NCBI RefSeq assembly: GCF_963675165.1
Contig: NC_087393.1
Coordinates: 124,001 to 188,000, forward strand
Direction of reading: 5' to 3'
Length of the DNA stretch: 64,000 nucleotides
Source: Halichondria panicea
Taxonomy: Eukaryota; Porifera; Demospongiae; Suberitida; Halichondriidae
The notes beneath the pieces are model-generated. The model searched no databases. It was not told where the DNA came from and worked only from the letters and a program-made list of their open reading frames with translations. Both the position numbers and the translations under genes were made by a program. Shown piece by piece: positions 51,201-62,562 of the stretch (position 1 is its first letter; each line of letters begins with the position of its first letter).

Positions 51201-52208
51201 ACTGTTAACTAGATTAGTGGAACTCTACCAACTGCAGGATGGACACACACACACAGAACTTGCCAGTAGAGTTGGAGTCATTGTAACTGACTGAAGGAGC
51301 TGGTTTCCTCCTCAGCTCAGGAGTGTCTTCATACAGCATGTCCAATATCCTCTATACACAATAAAGGAATGATTACAATAAGGTACTGTAATGTTGGTGT
51401 CACATGTGCAGACTCAAGGTACTGTAATGGTGTCACATGTGCAGACTCAAGGTACTGTAATGGTGTCACATGTGCAGACTCAAGGTACTGTAATGGTGTC
51501 ACATGTGCAGACTCAAGGTACTGTGTCACATGTGCAGACTCACTGAGGCCATGTCCCTGATCCTACCACACTCTGCCACCAAGCTCTCACTCTTGGGTTG
51601 GTGGGGTCGCAGCTCTACACAAGAGGAGGGAAAATAATGGTCATTTAAAGATAATACTTGGAGGCTGATTTATATCGAACCTCTCACACTCTTCACACAC
51701 ATCACACACACCCACTCACTGGATGCTTCGTTGAACGGCTGTGGAACTTTCCTCAGGTTTTGCTTGAACTCGATGTGTCCCTCGTCCAGGACGGCTGTTA
51801 TACAGCGCAGTACTCTCAGCTTGACAAACACATTGTTAGTGGAACACAGCTCGTTGACTAAGTACTGCTGTAGAAACACTCGAGTGGCCGTCGAGTCAAA
51901 GCTCATCTCTGAGGGAGGGCTAAGGAAGGACAACATTTGTGTCTATTATATAATTATTACATGTATTATGTAGTTGTAATATTAAAGCTGACAATATTGC
52001 AGTGTATGTATACTAAGGATACTGATGATGTCCCTGAGGATGAAACCCTCCGGAGCATCTTTAGAGGCAGAAGTGGCAGTTATCAACACTGGCATCTGTA
52101 CAAAGGTGACAAGTGTGTATGAGAGTCAGCCTGTACTGGCTAGCTAGCTAGCTAGCTTACGTGTTGGACATTCGACAGCTTCTGCCCGAGAGATGGTGCT
52201 CTATTCAT
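47748..52208 (-). CDS. TEPSIN: Tepsin, AP-4 complex accessory protein
   Basis: Thirteen exons: 52161-52208, 52023-52095, 51720-51908, 51544-51614, 51264-51351, 50988-51074, 50747-50911, 50163-50473, 49876-50010, 49530-49685, 48972-49121, 48278-48898, 47748-47927 (757 aa; human 525). An ENTH-like domain (MPVLITATSASKDAPEGFIL, FVKLRVLRCITAVL) is followed by a linker (AGGGWDD, as in human). A VHS-like second domain comes next (KFVSRCRVLDCQSVVEYLRL, LPDMLSYLDLVLEELS), then a long tail. Both AP-4 docking motifs of human tepsin have counterparts: LFSGMSV (human LFxGMxL, binds beta-4) and GFSFLG / SAFDFV (human SAFAFLN, binds epsilon). It marks AP-4 vesicles leaving the trans-Golgi network. Intron 5 seems to use a GC donor (ACTG|GCAAGT). 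Confidence 0.88.
48127..48273. repeat. CA/CG microsatellites in tepsin intron 12
   Basis: Two CA tracts (48127-48191 and 48229-48273, with CACG variants at one end) flank a short unique stretch next to the exon 12 donor. Confidence 0.9.
49171..49413. mobile_element. 243-bp MITE with 32-bp perfect inverted ends
   Basis: The left end AAGGGCGTATGAAGAGAAGA, continuing GGGCATGCAACT, is matched exactly in inverse at 49382-49413. The interior is AT-rich and non-coding. It occupies more than half of tepsin intron 10. No clear target duplication is visible. Confidence 0.75.
51384..51543 (-). repeat. 33-bp minisatellite beginning at the tepsin intron 4 donor
   Basis: About five units (minus strand GAGTCTGCACATGTGACACC, then ATTACAGTACCTT) start at the exon 4 donor (GTGAGTCTGC) and fill nearly the whole intron. 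Confidence 0.85.
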
Positions 52209-52409
52209 TCTCTGTTCCTATGGTGATCTGTACAGACTTTTAGGAAAGCAAATTGGCTAGTCTTGAAGCTTCTTCATAGCCCTTGTGTTGACCTATTTAC
52301 CCGAAAAAACTCTTCAATATTGAAATCAACGGTGTGAGAAATAAAGGGAAGGCTCGTCATTAGAACAAACTGTTTGCTAGTTGAATGGGCGTGGCCTGCA
52401 ATACTCAAA
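52209..52409. promoter_or_regulatory. Bidirectional promoter, tepsin / LRR protein
   Basis: Head-to-head ATGs 201 bp apart with no repeats; GGGCGTGGCC, a GC-box-like site, lies just upstream of the plus-strand ATG. Confidence 0.45.
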
Positions 52410-54835
52410 ATGGTGGAGCATCAGAAAGCTAAAGTTCATGAGCTCGATTTGCACAGGAAAAGGCTTTCCAGAATTGAAGGCTTGGACAAGGTGAGGCTTA
52501 CTAGTGTCAAGATCAATGTCTGAGCTGCTGGGCTTGCAATGACAGTATACAACTCTAGCACTCATATCATATCTCTATCCAGTCGCTAGCTATGCTATGA
52601 CTGTTTGATATTTATTTGTGCAGTTCAAGCACTTGCACTCATTGGATGCTTCTTGCAATAAACTCACAAAGATTCAAGGCTTGGAGCAAAACAAGGTAAA
52701 TTGAAGATCGTATTCATTATTATTAAATATGATATTATGGTTTTGTTTTGATGCAGGAGCTCCGAGAACTGAAGCTCTATGGCAACGAGATCACAGTTAT
52801 GGAGGGGCTGGACAAATTGAGTGACTTGTGTGTTCTACTCTTGCAACACAATAAGATAGCCTCCATAGGTACTCCTCATTTGTGTTAGATGCTCAACTAG
52901 TATAGTATGTAATTACTGATGTTCTGTATGCTTTGTGTACAGGCACTGGTCTGTCCAACCTTAAGAAGTTGAAACAGCTCAGATTGGACCACAACCATCT
53001 AACGAGTGTGTCCCACAGTGATCTGGTGTCATGTGGTAATCATATGACCCACTTGGACCTCAGCCACAATCTCCTGACATCGGTACAAGGGTTAGGGTCT
53101 CTTGGCAACCTGGAGGAGCTCTATCTAGCAGGGAACAAACTGACGTGCCCTCCAGATCTGGCTAGATGTAGAAAAGTGCGTGAATGTCTCAATATTCAGT
53201 AATAGTAGATCTCTATGATTTCTTCAGGTTACTTTAGCATGCATTTACTGTCTCTACAGCTCACAGAATTGAACCTATCAGACAACCCGCTGACACTGGG
53301 CTCCCTCTCATCATCACTCAAGCCACTCAACCAGCTCAAGGTATTCCATCGGTGACTATAGTGTATAGCCTTTGTAGCTCAGTTAGGTGTGCAAGCACTT
53401 GTTATATCATACACACATGTCCAACCAATGGCTTAATACACACATGTCCAACCAACGGCTTAATACACACAAGTTATAGACTCTAATTGTGGGCATTCGG
53501 ATTCTCCCATTATTAATTAGACTTTCTGTTATCTAGGTCCTTTGTCTGGATCGGATAGCCCTCTGTGACCTCTCCCCACTGCCCAAGCTAGTCTCCCTGG
53601 ACACACTGCACTTGTCAGGTAATAGCCTGGACACACTCGCTCCATTGGTCAAGCTCTACCCTAGCCTGGAGGTGCTGGATGTGGGGGATAACTGCCTAGC
53701 AACAGTGGAGGCTGTGGGGGGTCTTCAGCAGCTGGCCAGTCTCTCTGAGATAATGCTGGAGGGCAACTCACTCTGTCAGCATTTAAATGAGTAAGTTACA
53801 ATTTTAAATGGTGGGAGGGTTGTAGTTGAACAGCCATAACTTCAGTACCGTTGATCCGATGTCAAAAATTTTATGATTATCTGAAAGCTTAGAAAGTGAC
53901 CTTTCAAATTATATGTTTAAATCCAAAATTTATATCGGGGCCCTAATTTGTCATTTTTCGGCCTTGGACCATGGGCTATTATCCATGGTGTGGCCAAATT
54001 TGACAATACTTTTATCTCTCAAATATGAATTTTGATGACACGATTTGAAAGGTCTTTTTCTAAGCTTTCAGAAAATCATAAAATTGTTGAAATTGGATCC
54101 ACGGAATTCAAGTTATAGCAGCTGAAAGAATCCCCGAACCATTGAATAATGTTGTGTTGTATGTGTGTTTGATATTGTTGTACTGTTTCTTCCAGTTATA
54201 GGAAAGATGTACACAGTGTTCTGCAAAGATTGGAAATGATCGATGGGGTAAGCCCATGCATACGTGGACACTGACTCTACCTAACTAACTTTGACTTTAT
54301 TTGCTAACACCAATCCCCCCCCCCCCCCCCACACACACACACACACACACACACACTACACACAGGTTGCTGTATCGCTACTCACGCCCACTCTACCACA
54401 CCCCCTCCAAATGCGACCATTGACACCATCTAGTATAGGCCCCACCCTTCGTCAGATGGAACGGCACTTTCTGGAGGCGGAGCTTCAGTTGCAGGGACTG
54501 GAGGGAGAGATGACCGCGCGCTTTGACCTCACTCGGGCTAAGATGGAGGCAACAATGAGAGAAAATGAAGTTAGGCTACGAAACGATGGAGTGGCATCAC
54601 CAAAGAAACGGTATGAGAATGAACAGCCCCCGAATGGGAATAGAGCTTTGGACGTACCAACAAGTGAAGGAGACAGTGACGTAGTGCAGTCATCCAGACC
54701 CTCTACAAGGTGTGGGAGGTGAGGAGATTATGTTATTGTGTATTGTATTGTATTGTGTCCCTCCCCCCTCTCAGCCGAGCCAAGTTGAGTGAGGCACTTG
54801 CCCTGGCCGCCCTCTACCCTGATCACATGACCTAG
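52410..54835 (+). CDS. SDS22-type leucine-rich repeat protein
   Basis: Nine exons: 52410-52490, 52624-52695, 52757-52868, 52943-53175, 53260-53340, 53537-53790, 54196-54247, 54366-54718, 54775-54835 (432 aa). About ten 22-residue leucine-rich repeats of SDS22 type occupy residues ~8-290 (for example LRELKLYGNEITVMEGLDKL, LKQLRLDHNHLTSV, MTHLDLSHNLLTSVQGL, LEELYLAGNKLT). An LRR cap motif (RLEMIDG) follows. The C-terminal ~130 residues are charged and may form a short coiled coil (MERHFLEAELQLQGLEGEM). Such proteins are often cilium/centrosome or PP1-binding factors, but I cannot assign the orthologue. Confidence 0.8.
53823..54150. repeat. Single complete-looking copy of the inverted-repeat element family
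   Basis: In LRR-gene intron 6. The left arm CAGCCATAACTTCAGTACCG...CTGAAAGCTTAGAAAGTGAC faces the right arm TTTGAAAGGTCTTTTTCTAA...TCAAGTTATAGCAGCTG. Between them is the core GGCCTTGGACCATGGGCTAT. It is in opposite orientation to the POLR3H array, and its arms are outermost, so the basic element appears to be arm-core-arm of ~310 bp. Confidence 0.75.
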
Positions 54836-55448
54836 CAATTGAACTCATCAACATTACCATTATCATATCCCAGTTCAATTCCATGCATTTTGAATCTTTT
54901 GTCTTTGTTGACCCTTTTCTTTGCAGTAAAGATCATCTCATCTACATGTAGTATCTTACACCTGTGCCTCATCTTCAGTGCGGTCTGGGATCGAGGCTAA
55001 AAGATCCCCTTCCTCCTACGTTTTTGACTTGTTGCAGTTCACCCATGTAGCGTGTGGGTTATAAACTACTGCTTTCAGTAAGGCTAACTGGCCAGTAGTT
55101 TTTTTGGAGTAACAGGAGGTGGTCGCTCTATTTTAACGAATCCAAAAGTATACAAATGAACTTCTGCTCCTCTAGACAACCTCAACCTTCCACATACACA
55201 CTGGCTGGATCATGCATAAAGTACTCTCTAATAAACAAAGATCTTGTGCTGTTGGTGCAATCAGATCTGAAATGGGACTATTCTTACAGTTCATGTATCT
55301 TGTCACTTCAATTAAATAATATGAATGCATGTCAAAATAATGCACACAATAGAACAAACAAGCAGATCAAATCTATATACTACCTAATGAGAGTTCAAAC
55401 CAATAGAGACAGTTAGTGCACTGGCAGTTCCTAGAGTGTGCTCCATTG
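54836..55448. other. Convergent gap, LRR protein / ZZEF1
   Basis: These 613 bp contain the motif GCGGTCTGGGATCGAGGCT at 54980-54998, related to the sites at 263 and 1024. No coding, RNA gene or clear element boundary was found. Confidence 0.5.
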
Positions 55449-55573
55449 CTAGCTATCATCTGAGTCAGAAGAGGAGCTCCTACACAAGAAATTAATTAAA
55501 TAAAAGGAAGGCAAAATGTGTGTATTGAACTAAGGGGATTAAAAACTACCAGTCTGAGTCAGAAGAGGAGCTC
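55449..55573 (-). repeat. Tandem duplicated terminal exon of ZZEF1
   Basis: Two ~97-bp direct repeats each contain an acceptor plus GAGCTCCTCTTCTGACTCAG. The upstream copy (55550-55573) keeps a donor after TCAGACTG, and the downstream copy (55449-55479) reads to a stop. Both are in the same phase, giving SSSSDSD twice. Confidence 0.7.
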
Positions 55574-56384
55574 CTGCACAAGAAATTAATGATAGGCAAA
55601 ATTTTTTGTATTGAATTGAAAAAATAGCCACCACTTGCTGGGTACATCCCTATAACAGTTTAGCTGTTCCCTAAATGCTCATAACACACCCACACACGCA
55701 CGCACACACACCCCACCCCCACACTCTCATACTTACGAGTCCTCCTCCTCCTCTGTGTTGTCAAATGAGTCAGTGTCCTCAGAGCCTCCTCCATCATCAC
55801 TGACTGCCCCCTCCCAACTATGCTTGGCCGTGGGAGGAGGGGGAACATACTCACTCTACAGGGGCAAGGGTTATGTAGTTAATACAGTCTAAATAATGTA
55901 AAATATTTAGCCTTTTAATTACATAATTATACTATTCCCACCTTGGCCTTGATAAAAGCTGCAGCTGCTGTGTTGTCCAGCCCGAGTGCGAGACTAACGA
56001 AGGCCACGTTAGCGATGCCTTTCTCCAACCACTTGTTGAGCTCCTCCTTGGTGATAGTGCGAATCATGAGGTCATGGGAGATCCCCCATTCCTGGGAGGA
56101 GAAAGAGGGTCAAAGGTTAGGGGACTATGAGATGTTACTCTAAGAATCTGATTAAGACGACACCAGTCATAGTTTACAGGACAGATCATTCAGGGGGTTG
56201 TCTAATAAGAGTTTAGAGCTGTCACAGTACTGCATGGTGGCCATGGTAACTACTGTACTACCTCTGCCAGGTTTTCAATGGTTAGGAAGAGTTCAGTGAA
56301 TACTCTAATAATCTCAGGAGAGAGCAACTGCTGACCCTTCGTCTTCTCCTCTGTGTGTGTGTGTGATGTGCGTGCGTGTGTGTG

Positions 56385-56433
<49 letters not shown>

Positions 56434-59086
56434 GGGGGGGGGGGTATACAAAGGAAAAGGGAATTGTATCCACTGTAGCTCAAACGCTCACTTAGTATTC
56501 TACTAGTTTGTTAAGACTAAAACCTCACTGTGTACATACACACTGTGGTCCCTCAGTGCACACCATCATGCTAGCACTGTGTACATACACACTGTGGTCC
56601 CTCAGTGCACACCATCATGCTAGCACTGTGTACATACACACTGTGGTCCCTCAGTGCACACCATCATGCTAGCACTGTGTACATACACACTGTGGTCCCT
56701 CAGTGCACACCATCATGCTAGCACTGTGTACATACACACTGTGGTCCAGTGCACACCATCATGCTAGCACTGTGTACATACACACTGTGGTCCAGTGCAC
56801 ACCATCATGCTAGCACTGTGTACATACACACTGTGGTCCCTCAGTGCACACCATCATGCTAGCACTGTGTACATACACACTGTGGTCCAGTGCACACCAT
56901 CATGCTAGCACTGTGTACATACACACTGTGGTCCCCTCAGTGCACACTATCATGCTAGCACTGTGTACATACACACTGTGGTCCCTCAGTGCACACCATC
57001 ATGCTAGCACTGTGTACATACACACTGTGGTCCCCTCAGTGCACACTATCATGCTAGCTGTAAGACCCACCATAGGTCTTGATGAGAGTGGTGTACAGCT
57101 GCCAGAGAGGCTTGAGTGCAGACAGCTCCAGTCGGTCCTTAGAGACCACCACTGTGTCACCTCCCTCACTCCTACCAGAGCTCTGTAGTCCCACTAATCT
57201 CATGAGCAGCTTGACTACCTTCAGACGTTGGGCTCCAGTGTACTTGCAAGCCACGACTATGAGGAGGGGCCACAGACGAGAGAGGGGGAGGGAGGGGGCA
57301 GGGATAGGGGCGGAGTCTCGGCACAGTAACTGCTCTAGGATGGAGTGGCCAGTGTCAAACCTGAGGACATGATGAGTGACATTCTTAAATTTCGTCTGCA
57401 GTATTCTAACTAATAAGCTACCGTCTAAAAAATATGCAACACGTAATAATTTTGCTGCCTTTAATTAGAACAGTACGATACTCACCTTCCCATCTGTGTG
57501 CCATTGACTGTGAAGGTACAGGTAGTGTTTTTGTTGCTAGGGCCAACCATATCCACCTCGTAGTACAGTGTGTCTCCAGGGATCACATGACTCTGACGAT
57601 CCTCAGGGTCAAAGGTCGTAGAGGTGTGGCTCTTGGCATTCTGTGATAGATTGATTGATGATGAGAACTTGAGAGAGCCGTTGATTGGATGGCTGAAAAG
57701 AACGACAGGAAGATAAAATATATTTCGCAGATATGCAAAATCTATATCAAAACTTACAATGTAATATTGAGGTTGGCAGCATTAGGGATATTGATCTTTC
57801 CCTGTATAAAGAGATTAAAGGAATTTAATGCATTATAATTATGAAGGAAGATCCCACAAAATATGATATGAAGTGTCGGCACTTTAATTACAATGTACAA
57901 AACAGCCATACAATACACTCAACCATACACTACACTGGTAATAGTCCACAGGACAGCCTTAGCTAGGTCTAGTATAATATCCGCCCACTCACTGTTTCCT
58001 TCATGTTGCTGTCCTGGGTGTACTTGATGACTCGTGTTTCCTTGCCAACGGACACCTCACTCATACACTGTACAGCTGTCAGCACTAGACTAATAAGCTC
58101 TGTTGGCTCAGTACATGACAGCACTGATGACAGAATCTGAGGAGAAAATAGTACAAACTATATGTACACAAAACAATGAATGGCGCTAAATGGAAGAAAT
58201 ATCCAAATGTTCGTATAATTAGAGTGTCGCCTTAATACGGTACACGCATCATACAATTGCCCTGCCCACTCCACCACACACACACACACACCTCCTCTCC
58301 CTCCTGTTTGACGAGGAGGTCCAGTAGACAGAAGTATTGCGGCATATCCGTACAGCCGAGAGAGGAGGTGCTCAGTCTCATACCAGTGTCCGCCCACTTT
58401 ACGAGTAGTCGTGACAACACACGTCTCGCTTGTAGCACTGCAATGGCATAGAACGTCTTGTACATGGTGCTTCTCGAGGGCGGCTTGTTCTTGAGGGAGG
58501 TCAACTCATCAGATAGTAGGGAGTAAGATTCTTGTCTAGCAGCCGAGGAATTCTTGGGTTCCTAGATAAGTGGGAGGAGGGTAATAACATGTCTACTGTA
58601 TTAGGAGACACACCTCTTCTTTGGAGTCTGACTTCAGCAGGTTCTTAGTTTTCTTGAAGATGCTCTGATCTTCAGCAATGGCCTCCACTGATCTGCAGTG
58701 ACAGAGCAACAAAGATAGAATACTATACACAGATTACTGTGCATGTATGAGCAAGTGCAGCTATTGTACACAGACTGCTACTGGTACAGTTGTACATGTA
58801 TGTGCTTACTTGATGTCAATCTCCACGGGGACCAGTCTGGTGACACCCACATCCTCAGTGCTCTGCTGGACACTCTCAACAGTCACACTGTCTGAAACCT
58901 TCTTTATCTCCCTGTGTGTGTGGTGTGTGTGTGTGTGTGGTGTGTGTGTGTGTGTGTGTGGGTGTGTGTGTGTGTGGTGTGTGTGTGTGTGGTGTGGGTG
59001 TGATGTTATATATAATACTCACCATTTTTTAGCAGCTTCTAGTATTTCATCGGAAGGTTTGAACTCTCCTTCACTATAGCTGCACA

Positions 59087-59119
<33 letters not shown>

Positions 59120-59132
59120 TGTGTGTGTGTGC

Positions 59133-59167
<35 letters not shown>

Positions 59168-60652
59168 CGTGCGTGTGTGTGTGGGAGAATCATGTGAGCA
59201 ACTCAACTCTTTAACCACACAATCATTGAAATTGGACCACCAGATCTTAAGTTATGGCTATAGAAAAGTGTTGGTCCTCACCTCTGCTCAGTGATGGCCA
59301 TGAACCTATCCATGTTACCATCCACACTCTCATGCATGGCCCGCAGCACTGTCATGGGACACATGAACACCTCGGACAGCGTCTGGGGGGTGGGGTAGTG
59401 GGTGTGGTCAATACATATATGTATCGCACAAACTGACAATAATATGATTAGCCAAATGACACTGTATGAAGGACAGTTTACTGACCACACCCACCTGTAG
59501 CATGGAGCACACCTCCTCCGATAGACCCTCTAAAATCTTGGCATTATTTTTGGTCTCATCATCATTGTCCTCATCATCTTCATCTTTATCATCGCTGGCG
59601 GGCTCATCCTTGTCTTCTTTGCTGCCTTCAGTTGCAGCAGCGGCAGTGGGCTCTTCCTCAGTAGTCTCATCAGAGTCGGTGTCTTGTACAGCTCCAGCTG
59701 GCTGGTACATGCTCATCCCCAACACCTGGCAACCATGGCAACCATTACACAGCTATGACACACGTGTCACCATATACACATGTACTGGGGGTTATGCAGA
59801 AATCAAAATAATGTCCTAAAATGTCTGTATAGCGCAACATTTAGTTCAATCGTACACGAAATTAGGTGAATGAATTACTTATAGCTAACGGAAGACACGG
59901 TGTCATTGACCAAATAGCGCCACATTTATTCAACACACAAGAGGAGAAAATTATGTGGGTCTAAAATTTTACGCTATATGGTAATTAATAAATGCACAAA
60001 TAGCAGTACTTATTCTCATACCTCTAGCTCAGCTAGTCTCCACTTGAGACTGAAGTTGGTTGGCCTTGAGGCTAGTTTCATGATAGCTGGTACTATTCCC
60101 ATGTCAACCAGCATCTTGACCACACCCTCTGACTCGGGAGACTATAAACAACGACAGAAAGCCAGTAAAAACGTCAACAGCGTATAATAATTGTAGCTAG
60201 CATACCTGGAGTATGATGTAGAGAGCCTTGAGGGACAGCCCCAGTATCCAAACATTCTCCACACATCGTTCAGTGTCTACAGAATCGTGTACCTCGTTAA
60301 GATAAGCACGCTGTTATTGATATAGAGCATTCGCATGTACACACACACCTGGCTTGACAGACTTGAGGGCAGCTTTTACTAGAGGTAGGATGGTGTCCAT
60401 CTTAGAGGTGTCGATGCAATCAGGAGCAGACTCTTCAATCTCATAATCGGACAACTTGGCCTATGGAGGAACAATATTCACCATTTCACGAAAAACCTGA
60501 TTAGAGACATTTCCAAACTCACCACAATCTTCTCTCTTGTCTTGAGATTGACGGCACAGCCACGCCCACTTTCCTCTACCTTGAGCAGTACCACGGGGGA
60601 CGGAAGATCACCTGATCCAGTGTATGTGAGCAGACTACCAGCCCTCGGCACC

Positions 60653-60687
<35 letters not shown>

Positions 60688-60700
60688 TGCGCGCGCGCGC

Positions 60701-60731
<31 letters not shown>

Positions 60732-62408
60732 GTATGATTGATGATCAATACGAACAAAAAACACAAATGTTTCAACATAAGATATGTCTACAGGCTATAT
60801 TGTACCGAGGAACCTGGGGAATTCCCCATGTACAGGCCACACCCACTCACTTTGGGAAATCCAGCCAGTATGAGTAGACTGAACATTGAGCTGAGATCCA
60901 TGTTCTCTAGGCCTATACCAAGGGTGGTTGCTATGGTAGCAGAGAGAGCAGGACGCCAGGGGAGTGGCCGAGACAGCAAGAGCAGGCAAGACTCAGCGGT
61001 TGATGCACCAGTAAAGTCAGACCTAGTGGGAGGGGCAACATAACGTGCAATACTAGAGATGTAGCAATAATTATATGCACAAATGTAAGTATAATTATGT
61101 ACAGCCTGTTTTTCTCTACAAATTAATTTGGAATTATGCACGACATCAATTGATGCATCACAATTTAACTGGCCACACCCACTGGCCACACCCACCTTTC
61201 CAGAGAAGATGCTCCACAGTTGAAGAAGAACTGAACAGTCTTTAGTCCGGCACATCCAGTCTCTAACTGAAGACTGTGGGGGGTCTGACCCTCAGCTATC
61301 TCTACGGCACGGTCTGCCACCTGTGGGTTGAGGCGGGCAAAGTACTGGGCCGCTACCAGGAGGGCTTGTAGTCGCAGGGGGGAGGTCACCTCACAACAGC
61401 TGTGGAGGGTGTGTGTGTGTGTGTGTGTGTGTGTGGGGGGGGTGTGGGTGAGCTTACCTTGACAGCTGTAGCAGTGATGGTAGAAGTTCCTCCGCTAAGA
61501 ACACCTCAATATCCTGCTTGTGTTGAATCCACGCAGACAACTGGACAAATACAAAATCAACAATTAGAACAAAAACATAACACTGCATAATACATGCACT
61601 GTACACAACCACACCCACTACTCCCGTTTATTCAATGGTTCGGGGATTCTTTTAGCTGCCATAACTTGAATTCCGTGGATTGATTTTCTTAACTCACTCT
61701 ACTAACCACACCCACTACTATATTAACCACACCCACTATACATGTACGTACATTGAACTCCTTGGGTAGTACGGCTGTGAGCAGCCCTAAGATACTGTCC
61801 ATGTAACAAGTGGAGAAGTTCCTCTCATTGAAGCCAATATTAGAGTCCATGTCCTGTGGTCTTTTGCTAGCCTTCACGATCGGACTCTCCTCCTCTTCTT
61901 CTTTGCTATCTCCAGTGGGCGTGACAACACTGGTAGTGATATCCTCTATAGTGAGTGTGGCCTCTGCTGTAGTGGGTGTGGCCTCTGATGGAACAGAGAA
62001 GTCAGTTTCATCTACAGATGTCCCCTCTTTTGATTGGTCAATAGAAGTGCCCTCTTTTGATTGGTCGACTGGGCTGGCTTGTTCTGATTGGTCTGCTCCC
62101 TCTTGCTTCGATTCTTCTTTCGTTTTTTCCTCCTCCTCAATTTTCTTATCAGCTTTCCTCTTGGAAGCTGTAGGTAGCAATGTCAGCAAAAAATATATAC
62201 GTTAGGGAACGTAGATATATAATTTGTACTCTGACCTTGGTCATGCTGATCGAGTACGGCTGCTCGTAGTGACACAGAGAGATGCTTGAGACAGCTGTAC
62301 TTGATCCTGCTCGCCTGTTGTAAGTAGTCAAGCTCTAGTACTGTGCGTGTGTGTGTGTGGGTGTGTGTGTGGTGTGTGTGTGGGTGTGTGTGTGTGTGTG
62401 TGTGTGGA

Positions 62409-62439
<31 letters not shown>

Positions 62440-62531
62440 TGTGGTGTGTGTGTGTGTGTGTGTGTGGTGTGTGTGTGTGTGTGTGTGGATGTGTGTGTGT
62501 GTGGGTGTGTGTGTGCGTGGTGTGTGTGTGG

Positions 62532-62562
<31 letters not shown>

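Noticed and set aside
53365-53445. tRNA-like sequence (TAGCTCAGTTAGG, A-box-like)
   Set aside because: No anticodon arm, B box (GGTTCGA) or acceptor pairing follows; it is a single chance motif in an intron.
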